The position numbers and the translations under genes were made by a program. Of a stretch of DNA of 64,000 nt, positions 7,429 to 16,326 are shown piece by piece. A model generated the notes under the pieces. It was not told the DNA's origin and did not search any database. It saw nothing but the letters and a program-made list of their open reading frames with translations. This stretch comes from Paenibacillus prosopidis (GTDB lineage: Bacteria > Bacillota > Bacilli > Paenibacillales > Paenibacillaceae): positions 62,001-126,000 of the forward strand of contig NZ_QPJD01000019.1 in NCBI RefSeq assembly GCF_003337375.1, read 5' to 3'. How positions within the stretch are numbered: position 1 is the first letter of the stretch; every line of letters starts with the position of its first letter.

Positions 7429-8598
7429 TTGAAGAGATATCAGCTTGCTGTTGCGGTGAAGGAGCAGGAATATATGAGACGGTTAGCGGACTATGTCCGC
7501 GAAAGTCCGCTTGGCGAGCAGTGGCAGGTAACGGCCTTTACGAATGCGGAAGCCTGTAAGGAGTACGTGAAGCAAGGCTACAGTATTGATTTATTGGCTG
7601 CGCAGCCGGAGTTGTTAAATGAGTTGAAGGAAAGGCTCCCTAATGTTCCGACTGTTGCGCTAGTGATGAAGCCCGGAGAAAGCAAGGAGGAGAATGAGCT
7701 GCAGCAGTTTCAACCGCTACCATTATTGCTTCAGCGTTTATTCGAGTTCCATGCGGCTGCTGCCGGCAAACTAGCGCATACAGCTGCAGCTGTCGAGGAG
7801 GCTTCAGGGGTGCAGGTTATTTCCGTTTATTCGGCATCGGGCGGCGTCGGGAAAACCGCATTGGCGCTGCATTTCGTGCATGCTGCGAGCTCACACCGCT
7901 ATCGAACGTTTTATTTGAATTTGGAACGGTGGCATACGTCGGATGTATGGCTTGGGCGGATGCAGGCTGAAGGCAGCAGCGAGGGAGAGGGTGAAGGGGA
8001 AGGGGAAGGGCTTTCCGAGCTTCTGTACGGTTTGAAATCTCAGCCAGACCAAGCCTTGAGATGGCTCATGGAGCATCGCAAGCGGCATCCGCTGCTGAAG
8101 GGGGATTATTTGGCAGCTTGTACGAATCCGGAAGACCGGATCACCCTTGGAGCGGAGGATGCGCTTAGCATAGTGAATGTTATTGCCGGGAGCGGACATT
8201 ACGATCTCATCGTCATTGATTTGGATGACGGACTGGATGAACTGCACACTGCTATTTTTGAGCGATCCGATGAGGTGCTATGGGTTCTAAACGACGATGC
8301 TTCCATACGCAGGAAGCAAATGATGGCATTACGGTACGGTGAGCAAAAGTGGGGCAAGAGGTTTGAACGGCTATCGCACAAATTTATATTTGTGAAAAAT
8401 CATGCTGCTTCTACGGCGCAACCGATAGCGAATGAGCTGGGCGGACTGGCATGCGCGCCTGTTCCATTGCCAGAGGTACCGGAATGGCGCGGAGAAGCAA
8501 CTGTAACGCTGCTTTCTTCCCCTTTGTTTCGGGCTGCGGTGGACCGGCTGTTTAAATACATCCTGAAGGAAGGAGGCGAGGGGGTTGCTGACCGATGA
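7429..8598 (+). CDS. tadZ: TadZ/CpaE-like ATPase of the tad pilus locus
   Basis: A 389-residue protein with an N-terminal receiver-like region (about 1-110) and a ParA/MinD-type ATPase with deviant Walker A SASGGVGKTALAL near residues 132-144 and a Walker B-like YDLIVIDLDDG. In tad systems such proteins place the secretion machine in the cell. Between them lies a Glu-Gly repeat (EGEGEGEGEG, about residues 187-196) encoded by a GGTGAA/GGGGAA repeat. TTG 7429 is chosen because GGGAGGGG is seven bases upstream. The next gene starts 14 bases inside this one. Confidence 0.85.
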   Translation: MKRYQLAVAVKEQEYMRRLADYVRESPLGEQWQVTAFTNAEACKEYVKQGYSIDLLAAQPELLNELKERLPNVPTVALVMKPGESKEENELQQFQPLPLLLQRLFEFHAAAAGKLAHTAAAVEEASGVQVISVYSASGGVGKTALALHFVHAASSHRYRTFYLNLERWHTSDVWLGRMQAEGSSEGEGEGEGEGLSELLYGLKSQPDQALRWLMEHRKRHPLLKGDYLAACTNPEDRITLGAEDALSIVNVIAGSGHYDLIVIDLDDGLDELHTAIFERSDEVLWVLNDDASIRRKQMMALRYGEQKWGKRFERLSHKFIFVKNHAASTAQPIANELGGLACAPVPLPEVPEWRGEATVTLLSSPLFRAAVDRLFKYILKEGGEGVADR

Positions 8599-9823
8599 AA
8601 CAGTGCTCGAGCTGCGTAACAAGGTGCGTTCGCGGATTGATTTTAGCGGTGAGTTATCCGACGACAGCCTGCTGCGAATTGCTGAGGAAATCGTGTTCGA
8701 GTGGTGCGAATGCAATCCGCTCACCGCAACGGATAAGGTTAAGCTGGTACGCAGGCTGTTTCATTCGTTCAGAGGCCTCGATATATTACAGCCGTTAATG
8801 GAGGATGCTTCGATTAGTGAGATTATGATTAACCATCACGCAGAAATTTTCGTTGAACGGAAAGGGCGGATGACTCTGCTTCCCGTATCATTCGAAAACA
8901 GGGAGCGGCTGGAGGATCTGATCCAAACCGTCGTAGCCAGCGTAAACCGCGTCGTGAACGAGTCATCGCCGATTGTCGATGCCCGTTTGAAGGACGGCTC
9001 AAGAGTGCATGTCGTGCTGCCCCCTGTAGCCTTGAAGGGACCATGTATGACGATTCGAAAGTTTCCCGAGCAGCCGCTCACGATGGAGCAGCTCGTATCG
9101 ATCGGGTCGTTGACTGCGGATGCCGCAGCTTTTCTTAAGGATATCATCGGGGCGCAGTACAACATATTCATAAGCGGTGGTACCGGAACTGGCAAAACGA
9201 CGTTCCTAAATGCGCTTTCGCAGTTTATTCCGAACGATGAACGGATCGTAACGATTGAGGACTCTGCTGAGCTGCAAATTCGGACAATGCCTAATTTGGT
9301 TTCAATGGAGACGCGTAACGCGAATACGGAAGGCAAGGGGGAGATAACGATACGCGACCTCATTCGTGCTTCCCTCCGCATGCGGCCTAACCGTATTATC
9401 GTCGGCGAGGTGCGGGGCGGAGAAGCGTTAGATATGCTGCAGGCGCTTAACACAGGACATGCTGGATCTATGTCGACGGGACATTCGAACGGTGCCAAGG
9501 ATATGATGGCCCGTCTGGAAACAATGGTGCTTAGCGCAGCGGACTTGCCTGTGCAGGTCATCCGTCAGCAAATCGCCTCGGCAATTGATATCGTTATTCA
9601 TTTATCGCGGTTTCGCGACCGATCGCGCAAAGTAACTGAAATATGTGAGATCACAGGAGTAGAAGCGGGTGAGGTACAGCTTAATCCGCTGTTCCTGTTC
9701 GAGGAGCAAGGCGAATCGGATGGGCAGGTGCTTGGCGGGCTGAAGCGGACAGGCAACCGACTCGCGAGAACGGACAAGCTAGCGTTGGCCGGGAAGAGCA
9801 TGAGCGGGGGAATGGCTGGATGA
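8585..9823 (+). CDS. tadA: CpaF/TadA secretion ATPase
   Basis: A 412-residue VirB11-like ATPase. Walker A GGTGTGKTTFLNA lies near residue 200, RIVTIEDSAEL near 220 and the Walker B region RIIVGEVRGGEALDMLQAL near 270, followed by the histidine-box-like HAGSMSTGHSN. It powers pilus assembly from the cytosolic face. Start TTG 8585 has GGAGG upstream and overlaps tadZ by 14 bases; the end overlaps tadB by ATGA. It is shorter at the N-terminus than many CpaF proteins but has all motor motifs. Confidence 0.92.
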   Translation: MLTDETVLELRNKVRSRIDFSGELSDDSLLRIAEEIVFEWCECNPLTATDKVKLVRRLFHSFRGLDILQPLMEDASISEIMINHHAEIFVERKGRMTLLPVSFENRERLEDLIQTVVASVNRVVNESSPIVDARLKDGSRVHVVLPPVALKGPCMTIRKFPEQPLTMEQLVSIGSLTADAAAFLKDIIGAQYNIFISGGTGTGKTTFLNALSQFIPNDERIVTIEDSAELQIRTMPNLVSMETRNANTEGKGEITIRDLIRASLRMRPNRIIVGEVRGGEALDMLQALNTGHAGSMSTGHSNGAKDMMARLETMVLSAADLPVQVIRQQIASAIDIVIHLSRFRDRSRKVTEICEITGVEAGEVQLNPLFLFEEQGESDGQVLGGLKRTGNRLARTDKLALAGKSMSGGMAG

Positions 9824-10683
9824 GCAGCTGGAATCGTTTGAATAGCCTGAACAGCCTGACGGCTAGACGTATTCAAAGGGGACTTGAATGGTGCGGCTGG
9901 GAGAGCGATGCCGCTATAGCAATCATTCGAGCAGGCCGTGAATTGACGAATTACGGGCAATACCGCTTGAGTCGGCAACAGTTTATTGCTGCTGCTGCCG
10001 TTGGATCCTTAGTTATATTTGCTGCATTCTACTTATTCTATCATTCGATTACTGTTTCATGTATGGCAGCCATACTCGGAACGCTTGCCCCGCGTTATAG
10101 GCGGCGAACACTTCTACTAAGACGAAAGGAACGATTGAAGCTGCAATTTAAGGAAGCGCTATTTTCATTAACTTCATCGCTTGCAGCCGGACGCTCGCTC
10201 GAAAATGCTTTTCTGTCAACGCTTGATGATTTGAAGCTGCTTTATCCCGATCCGCGAACGGAGCTGCTGTTGGAATTTCAAATTGTCCGCTTTCGTCTAG
10301 AGAATGCCGAGCCGCTGGAGTACGCGCTGCGAAACTTCGCCAATCGGGCGGAAATCGACGAAATCACACAGTTTGTTGATGCGCTGGCAGCCTGCAAACG
10401 CTCAGGCGGAGATTTGCTTGAGGTAATGAAACGAACCTCGATCATCATCGGTGAGAAGCTGGGAATCGAACAGGAGATTTCCGTCATGATCGCCCAGAAA
10501 AGGTTCGAGTCGCGCATAATGATGGGCGTACCATTCGTCTTTCTGGCCTTCCTGGGCTTTGCTGCACCGGATTACATGGCCCCTCTATATGGAGGAGCCG
10601 GATACGTATTGCTGACGATAGCGCTGCTTCTCCTGCTCCTATGCTTCTGGTTCATGGCAAAAATGATGGGCATACGGATGTAG
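9820..10683 (+). CDS. tadB: TadB-like inner-membrane platform protein (T2SF domain)
   Basis: A 287-residue protein with a hydrophobic pair near residues 57-90 (AAVGSLVIFAAFYLFYHSIT), a type II secretion F domain (FKEALFSLTSSLAAGRSLENAF, then FVDALAACKRSGGDLLEVMK) and two terminal membrane helices. The order is that of TadB, the platform that couples the ATPase to pilin extrusion. It overlaps cpaF by four bases and is followed after 15 bases by the second platform gene. Confidence 0.88.
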   Translation: MSSWNRLNSLNSLTARRIQRGLEWCGWESDAAIAIIRAGRELTNYGQYRLSRQQFIAAAAVGSLVIFAAFYLFYHSITVSCMAAILGTLAPRYRRRTLLLRRKERLKLQFKEALFSLTSSLAAGRSLENAFLSTLDDLKLLYPDPRTELLLEFQIVRFRLENAEPLEYALRNFANRAEIDEITQFVDALAACKRSGGDLLEVMKRTSIIIGEKLGIEQEISVMIAQKRFESRIMMGVPFVFLAFLGFAAPDYMAPLYGGAGYVLLTIALLLLLLCFWFMAKMMGIRM

Positions 10684-10698
10684 AAGGGAGGCGGATGG

Positions 10699-11583
10699 AT
10701 GACTGCTGCAGTCGCCGCGACTATTCTTACTGCAATATGGCTTTATATCGTTGGCGTAAGAGCTATGCACGTTGTTTGGTCCCGAGCTATGCAAAAGGGG
10801 ACCCATACCAAAAAAACGGAGCCTTGGTTTCAACAGAGCATCATGATTGACCCGTTTGCACGAATTTTGGAGCGGCTTCATTTGTTCGATTCCTTACAGC
10901 TTCCGCTCGGCAGCTACCATATGAAGCTGCTTATTTTGAATGGCAGCGACTGGACTATAGAGCGAACGAAGGCAAATGTTGCTGCTTCTGTCAGTAACGG
11001 CTATGCGGCCTTAACCGTCTGCGCATGGCTCAGTTTTCTTGCTAAGGAGCAATTGCTGCTTATGATAGGCATCGTATTCGGCAGCTTGCTTGCCGTACGG
11101 CCGATCATTGAAGCAGGTCGTAAGGTCGAGCAGCGCAAGCAGCTGATCATTATAGAGCTGCCGGAAATGCTTAGCAAGCTCATGCTGCTCGTAGGCGCCG
11201 GTGAAACGGTGCAGCATGCGTTGGTACGCTGCTTGGTGTTGAAGGAAACGGACAAGCACCCGCTTTATAAGGAGTGGAGCGATGCGGTTGCATCACTTCG
11301 CAACGGGCAATCGTTCAGCTCCGCCATGGAGAGATTTAACCGAAGGTGCGCCGTTCAGGAGGTTTCTATATTCACGACAGTGCTGCTGCTTAATTACCGC
11401 CGCGGAGGCGAGCATTTTGTACTCGCTTTGCGAGAGCTGTCCTATACGCTGTGGGAGAAGCGAAAGGCAATAGCGAGGACACGGGGCGAGGAAGCCTCCT
11501 CCAAGCTTGTGTTTCCCCTTATAGGTATTTTACTTATATTAATGATTTTAGTAGCTGCGCCGGCAGTGCTTCTAATGTCTTAA
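10699..11583 (+). CDS. tadC: TadC-like inner-membrane platform protein (T2SF domain)
   Basis: A 294-residue protein with an N-terminal helix, a central hydrophobic pair and an F-type domain (PEMLSKLMLLVGAGETVQHALVRC, then EVSIFTTVLLLNYRRGGEHF), ending in a terminal helix LIGILLILMILVAAPAVLL. It pairs with TadB. GGGAGG stands seven bases before the ATG. It is the fourth gene of the tad unit. Confidence 0.85.
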   Translation: MTAAVAATILTAIWLYIVGVRAMHVVWSRAMQKGTHTKKTEPWFQQSIMIDPFARILERLHLFDSLQLPLGSYHMKLLILNGSDWTIERTKANVAASVSNGYAALTVCAWLSFLAKEQLLLMIGIVFGSLLAVRPIIEAGRKVEQRKQLIIIELPEMLSKLMLLVGAGETVQHALVRCLVLKETDKHPLYKEWSDAVASLRNGQSFSSAMERFNRRCAVQEVSIFTTVLLLNYRRGGEHFVLALRELSYTLWEKRKAIARTRGEEASSKLVFPLIGILLILMILVAAPAVLLMS

Positions 11584-11609
11584 CCAAACAGGGAGAGGAA
11601 GATGGGACG

Positions 11610-11795
11610 ATGAAAAAGCTAGGTCATGCTCTACGGTCATTTTGGAATGAGGAAGACGGACTTGGAACGCTTGAAATCATTTTAATTATTGCGGTTGTCA
11701 TTATAATCGCGCTTTTGTTTAAGGACTGGATTGTTGAGCTGGTCGAACGGCTAATGGGCAAAGCGGATGATGAGGCTGATAAAATTTTTAGTTAG
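11610..11795 (+). CDS. flp: Flp-type (type IVb) pilin
   Basis: A 61-residue protein. A short basic leader is followed by EEDGLGTLEIILIIAVVIII, a hydrophobic helix with the glutamate at +5 relative to the expected cleavage after glycine, as in type IVb prepilins (G-x-x-x-x-E with hydrophobic run). A charged tail ending ADDEADKIF completes it. GGGAGAGG lies upstream. The prepilin peptidase gene at 15785 in the same locus is the likely processing enzyme. This would be the major pilus subunit. Confidence 0.82.
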   Translation: MKKLGHALRSFWNEEDGLGTLEIILIIAVVIIIALLFKDWIVELVERLMGKADDEADKIFS

Positions 11796-11798
11796 CGG

Positions 11799-12530
11799 GT
11801 GGCGGCGGTGAGAGGGCTAAGACTTAGAAAGAGGCTGCTGCATTGGTTAAAGAAGGAGCAGGGCAGCTTTACCCTGGAATCGACTTTCGTATTTCCAATG
11901 CTGATGGCAATCATTCTGCTATTTATTCTCTTCGGCATGTACATGTATCAGAAGGTCGTGCTGTATTATGCAGCTTCGGCAACGGCTGAGCGTGCGGCCT
12001 TCAGCTGGGATAACAGCTACCGCGATCCGAGGAGCGGCATGCTTGCGGATTCGAAGTATGACGGTTTATATTGGCGTGTCGGAGAGGATGAAATGCTCAC
12101 CAGCTTGTTTGGAATGGCAGGCGATGCTGCTGATGCATCAGTTGCTCTTCCGCTGGAAATTCCGGATGGGGAGAATAAGTCCGAATTAGCCGGGCGCAAA
12201 ATGGAGCAGTCGGTCCTGTGGATGAAGCAAGCAGGGCTTATGTACGAGGGTAAAATCAGTTATTCGCGCGGCGCATTAAAACGATTGATCGAAGTAAAGC
12301 TGAAGCAGCCGTTATCGGTGTCTTTAGAACAAGGCTGGTTGAAGCGAGAACCAAAATCGGCAGCCTCGGCTTCTATTGTTGATCCTATGGAGTTTATTCG
12401 AAGCGTTGATTTGGTGCGCTATTATTCCACGAAGTTTGCGAATAACGGAGGCGGAGCAGCACAATCCAAGTCTCAGGCGGGCAAGGTTCTTGCTCCTTAC
12501 AAAGGGGCTGCAGAAGCTGCGGCGCAGTGA
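11799..12530 (+). CDS. TadE-like pseudopilin
   Basis: A 243-residue protein with the segment EQGSFTLESTFVFPMLMAIILL near residue 22-43, the TadE signature (Gly-Ser-Phe-Thr-Leu-Glu plus membrane helix), followed by an extracytoplasmic region. TadE-like proteins are minor, processed components of tad pili. The start is uncertain because the region before GTG 11799 has only a weak GGGTGG; GTG 11808 is an alternative. It lies four bases after the pilin gene. Confidence 0.8.
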   Translation: MAAVRGLRLRKRLLHWLKKEQGSFTLESTFVFPMLMAIILLFILFGMYMYQKVVLYYAASATAERAAFSWDNSYRDPRSGMLADSKYDGLYWRVGEDEMLTSLFGMAGDAADASVALPLEIPDGENKSELAGRKMEQSVLWMKQAGLMYEGKISYSRGALKRLIEVKLKQPLSVSLEQGWLKREPKSAASASIVDPMEFIRSVDLVRYYSTKFANNGGGAAQSKSQAGKVLAPYKGAAEAAAQ

Positions 12531-12555
12531 AAATGAAGGGAGGTGCAAGGCGGGG

Positions 12556-14823
12556 GTGGTTGTTCATAAAAGGAATATGACCGAATGCATTCGCCAGCTA
12601 AAGAGGCTTCTTTTACGGGATGATGGTGCGGTAACGGTGTTCGCGGTTATCGTCCTCTCTTCGCTCCTGCTGTTCTTCTCTCTGCTCATTGATTATGCAA
12701 GAATTGCTGCTCTTCATAAGCTGAGCGAAGATGCTGTCCGCTCGGGAGTGCGGTCTGTCCTTTCCGCATATGATTCCACGTTATATGAGAGATACGGCTT
12801 GTTTGGCCGCGGAGGAACGGAAGGCCAGACGATTTTTGCCGAAGCCATGAATGCGAATACAAAAGGCAGCGCCTCTTCGGCGAAGCAAACGCTTCAGCTT
12901 GTTCGTTCGAAGGTGGAAGATTCATCGCTGCATACGGCTGCAGTTCTTGGGAGTCATGATGTGTTCGCCAGACAAGTGCTCGAAGAAATGAAATATAAGG
13001 CACCGGTTGATTTTACACTGGAGCTGGCAGCGAAGTTTGCACCGATGGCCGGAGCCATGAAGGAATCTGCTGTAACGATAGGTCTACTGGAAAGGATGCG
13101 CAAGCTATATGAGAGGCGGGAAGCACATTTAGCCCGGGTTCTTCAACTGCAGCAGCAGGCAGCGGCAGCAATAAGCGGCAGCGGTATCGATGCTATGATC
13201 CCTGTGCAAACGACAGCGTTAGCCTCTGGCGGCGATACGGCCTTGAGCATTGCCAGTGAGTACAGCGCGTATGCGGCTCATGTCATACATGATCAATCGC
13301 CTCCGAATGACGGTGATGCGAAATATACGAATGAGATTGAAGCGTACGAAGAGAAAGCGAGATCGGCAGCCATAGAGCTGCGGCGGCAGAGCGCTGCGAT
13401 GCTGAAGCAGCATGTTAAGCTTCAAGGAGAGGCTTTAAAGGAATGGGAATTGGCTAGGACGCTTAACGAGGATATGCAGCAGCTCGTTCAGCAAGCCAAT
13501 CAGTCACCGCCCGATACGGGCTATGATAAGGTGTCAAAAAGTAAGGTCACCGGTTCCGAGCAGCATCAAGTACCGGCAGGCTCCGCATCCGACATTGAGC
13601 AAGTAAAGCAATCTGCGGATGAGCTGGTTTTGTCTGATAGTTGGTTTGTCACATACAAACAGGAGCTGGAGGAGCAAGGGAGTGCTGCTGCTGCGCTCGA
13701 TATGGAGGCTGGTGGTTTTCAATCGAATATTTCAGCCTCGTTGTCGAAGCCGGTCATTAATCCATCAGCAGATGCATTGCTTGAAGGCGTAACAAACTTG
13801 CGGCTTGCCTACGGGATTTATGGGGAGAGGTACATTCGTCCAGCATCCATTATGGAGAAGCGAAAGCAAACGCTCGAGAGCAGCAATTTAAAAGCACAAC
13901 TGAAGCAGCAGGAGGAGCAAGCCGGATCATTATGGAAGCAGGCACGCGGCATGCTTCACGGTTTGACGGCTGTGCCTCAAACGGAGGAGCATATTAAGCT
14001 CTTCGAGCAGGTGAAGAGGCGTTTCGACGCTAACCTGTTGTTCAGTCAACAGTCTGCTGAAGCGGTGAATGCTGTGACTGGTACAGAGCAAGCAAGCGGT
14101 GCACATGAAGCTGCGGAGCAATCGACGGTACTTATGGAAGGCTTATTCACCGGGATGGCAGGTATGCTCGAGCGAACCAGAGACTCACTCTATTTCGGCG
14201 AATATGTTGTTCATCGCTACGCATCCTTTGCTCCGCAAAATCTGCGTACCATGATCATTGAAGGAGATACGACTGAGCTGTCCCATGCCATTTCCTTCAA
14301 TAATCAAGAAGCGGAATATGTCCTTTATGGATTTCACAATCCTGTAGGAAATATAGCTGCTGCATATGGGGAGCTGTTTGCCGCCCGATTGGCTGTGCGG
14401 ATGATGGAAGGGCTTATTGAAAGCAGATCGCTAGGCCATCCTTTGCTAATTTTATCAGCAGCTCTTATTTACGGCTTGGAAAAGTCGATCGAGGATATGC
14501 TGGCGTTCACGGAGCGGGGTACAGCTCCCTTGTCCAAATTTGTGAAGGTCGAGCTTGCTTATACGGATTATCTAAGGCTGTTCATGCTCATGCACAGCGG
14601 AAATGAGGCAGTGAGGCTGGCTCGCATGATTGCCGTTATTGAACAAAACAGCGGAACGATTTTGTCTGCCGTTCCTAGCGCTGTGACGGGAGAAGCGCTC
14701 GTGTCCACGGAGCTTTGGTTCGTTCCTGGACTGATGCGAGTGTTAGGACGTTTCGGACTTTTGGAAGGAAAGGTTGTCGGCAACCGTTATGAGACAACGC
14801 AAACCATTGGCTGGTCATATTGA
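12556..14823 (+). CDS. Large DUF5702-like membrane-anchored protein of the tad locus
   Basis: A protein of about 755 residues. Near the N-terminus DDGAVTVFAVIVLSSLLLFFSLLIDYARI is a TadG-like hydrophobic segment, followed by EDAVRSGVRSVLSAYDSTLYERYGLFG, typical of DUF5702. The rest is a long, helix- and glutamine-rich extracytoplasmic region with likely coiled coils. GTG 12556 is chosen (GGGAGG is 12 bases upstream); ATG 12577 (MTECIRQL) is also possible. Its last 50 bases overlap the next gene. The role is unknown; family members sit in Gram-positive tad loci and may form the outer part of the machine. Confidence 0.72.
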   Translation: MVVHKRNMTECIRQLKRLLLRDDGAVTVFAVIVLSSLLLFFSLLIDYARIAALHKLSEDAVRSGVRSVLSAYDSTLYERYGLFGRGGTEGQTIFAEAMNANTKGSASSAKQTLQLVRSKVEDSSLHTAAVLGSHDVFARQVLEEMKYKAPVDFTLELAAKFAPMAGAMKESAVTIGLLERMRKLYERREAHLARVLQLQQQAAAAISGSGIDAMIPVQTTALASGGDTALSIASEYSAYAAHVIHDQSPPNDGDAKYTNEIEAYEEKARSAAIELRRQSAAMLKQHVKLQGEALKEWELARTLNEDMQQLVQQANQSPPDTGYDKVSKSKVTGSEQHQVPAGSASDIEQVKQSADELVLSDSWFVTYKQELEEQGSAAAALDMEAGGFQSNISASLSKPVINPSADALLEGVTNLRLAYGIYGERYIRPASIMEKRKQTLESSNLKAQLKQQEEQAGSLWKQARGMLHGLTAVPQTEEHIKLFEQVKRRFDANLLFSQQSAEAVNAVTGTEQASGAHEAAEQSTVLMEGLFTGMAGMLERTRDSLYFGEYVVHRYASFAPQNLRTMIIEGDTTELSHAISFNNQEAEYVLYGFHNPVGNIAAAYGELFAARLAVRMMEGLIESRSLGHPLLILSAALIYGLEKSIEDMLAFTERGTAPLSKFVKVELAYTDYLRLFMLMHSGNEAVRLARMIAVIEQNSGTILSAVPSAVTGEALVSTELWFVPGLMRVLGRFGLLEGKVVGNRYETTQTIGWSY

Positions 14824-15760
14824 TTGCCGACGCCGAACCAATGAACAAGGCTCAATCGTAGTAGAAGCCGCATTAGTAATGCCTTTAATCATCGTTGTAC
14901 TGCTAGTGTTTGTTGTGCTTATCCGTCTTTGCGCCGCACAGATGGCACTTCATTCTGCTGCCTCGCAAACCGTAAGGCAAATTGCTGTTCATATTCATCC
15001 CGCGAATTTAGCCTGGGAGCAGGCAGCCGCCAGCAAACCGCTGTCGGCACCGGTCATAGGGCAGCTTTCTTCATGGAGTGAGATTGCTGCGGAAGCTGCG
15101 GAATGGCTGCCGGCGCCAGCCGGAGGGTTAGTTTCGTCCGCGCTTCGCGGCGACTTTCGTCCCTTGCAAAATATGGCTGCAACTGAAATTGGCCGCACTG
15201 TAGTTGAACCGTTAATAAGAGAATTCGCCGACAAAGCGATCATAGATCCTGAACGGCTAAGACTGCAATTGTTATCATTGCCTGATTTGACCAAGAGCGA
15301 TGAGCCCTATTTGGCAATAGAAGTGGAATATGACTTTCCCCTCAAGCTTCCGTTTTACGGCAAGCCGATCGTTCTCAAGGAACAGGCTGCCGAGCGTGTG
15401 TGGGTAAGCGATGCTGCTCCTGCAAGGTACGGCATGGAAAGCGGCACCGATAACGTTATTCCGCTGAAAATTGTTTCCATAGAACCGACGCCGCTTCGCC
15501 CTGGCAGGAAGGCAACCGTCATTGTGAAGACGTCTCCAGGCGCTGCTGTATCATTGGGTGTCATGTACAAAAGCGGCTCGAGCAAAGCAAAGCATCTGGG
15601 AGCAGCGTCTGCCGACGCAAATGGATTTGCGCAGTGGACATGGCACGTTTCCGGCAATACGACCCCTGGAGTGTGGCAGCTTACTGCCTCAGAGGCCGCT
15701 AATCCAAACAATCAAGTATCGATGCACTTTGTAGTAGAGAAGAGCAGTGAAAGCCAGTAG
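14774..15760 (+). CDS. TadE-like pseudopilin with C-terminal Ig-like domain
   Basis: A 328-residue protein: the segment NEQGSIVVEAALVMPLIIVV at about residues 23-42 is the TadE signature, then a middle region, then from about residue 230 a compact beta-rich domain (PLRPGRKATVIVKTSPGAAV, ending VSMHFVVEK) that reads like a bacterial Ig-like fold. That C-terminal domain is unusual for a TadE protein and could be the exposed binding tip. Start TTG 14774 has GGAAGG five bases upstream; ATG 14789 is an alternative. It overlaps the DUF5702 gene by 50 bases. Confidence 0.75.
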   Translation: MSATVMRQRKPLAGHIDCRRRTNEQGSIVVEAALVMPLIIVVLLVFVVLIRLCAAQMALHSAASQTVRQIAVHIHPANLAWEQAAASKPLSAPVIGQLSSWSEIAAEAAEWLPAPAGGLVSSALRGDFRPLQNMAATEIGRTVVEPLIREFADKAIIDPERLRLQLLSLPDLTKSDEPYLAIEVEYDFPLKLPFYGKPIVLKEQAAERVWVSDAAPARYGMESGTDNVIPLKIVSIEPTPLRPGRKATVIVKTSPGAAVSLGVMYKSGSSKAKHLGAASADANGFAQWTWHVSGNTTPGVWQLTASEAANPNNQVSMHFVVEKSSESQ

Positions 15761-15784
15761 CAGCTGGTCAGGAGGGAGCGGGTA

Positions 15785-16297
15785 ATGAACATCGTTCAAA
15801 CAGCAGCAATCACCTTATTTTTAATTATCGCTTTTATCACAGATGTCAGGGCGCAAATTATTCCGAATCGATTAACGGTAAGCTTCTTCGCGGCCGCATG
15901 TATATACCATATAGCTGTAAATGGAATGGCTGGAGCAGCTGCGGCAGCTGGGGGTGCAGCAGCAGGCTTTGTTCCACTTCTGCTTCTCCACCTTGCGAAA
16001 GGTATTGGAGCGGGGGATGTAAAGCTGTTTGGAGCGCTCGGCGCGTGGGTAGGCGTTTGGACCGTACTGCAAATGATGCTGTATGCCATTTTGTACGCAG
16101 GGTTAATCGGGGTATGTTTTGTTTTCGTTAATCGCTCTTTTGGGAAAAAGGTCACTGCTGGAGTAACCTCATTTATCGTTCCCGGATTAGGCTGGAGAAA
16201 GCACCAGTGGCTGCAATGGGCCGAATCAGGCAAAAAGTTTCCGTTTATGCTGGCGGTAGCACCTGCTGCTGTTACCGTATGGTCAATGATAAATTAA
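15785..16297 (+). CDS. tadV: Prepilin peptidase (A24, CpaA/TadV type)
   Basis: A 170-residue polytopic membrane protein with the two aspartate motifs of A24 peptidases: TDVRAQIIPNRLT near residue 20 and GIGAGDVKLFGALG near residue 78. It lacks the N-methylation domain, as CpaA/TadV proteins do. It cleaves and so matures the Flp pilin and TadE-like pseudopilins on the cytosolic side of the membrane. AGGAGGGAG precedes the ATG. It is the ninth gene of the tad unit. Confidence 0.9.
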   Translation: MNIVQTAAITLFLIIAFITDVRAQIIPNRLTVSFFAAACIYHIAVNGMAGAAAAAGGAAAGFVPLLLLHLAKGIGAGDVKLFGALGAWVGVWTVLQMMLYAILYAGLIGVCFVFVNRSFGKKVTAGVTSFIVPGLGWRKHQWLQWAESGKKFPFMLAVAPAAVTVWSMIN

Positions 16298-16326
16298 GTC
16301 ATCACATGAGAAAGGAGACAGGTAAA

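Noticed and set aside
12376..12555. Upstream in-frame extension of the DUF5702 protein from ATG 12376
   Set aside because: It overlaps the TadE-like gene in another frame, has no ribosome site, and its composition is unlike a signal or membrane start.
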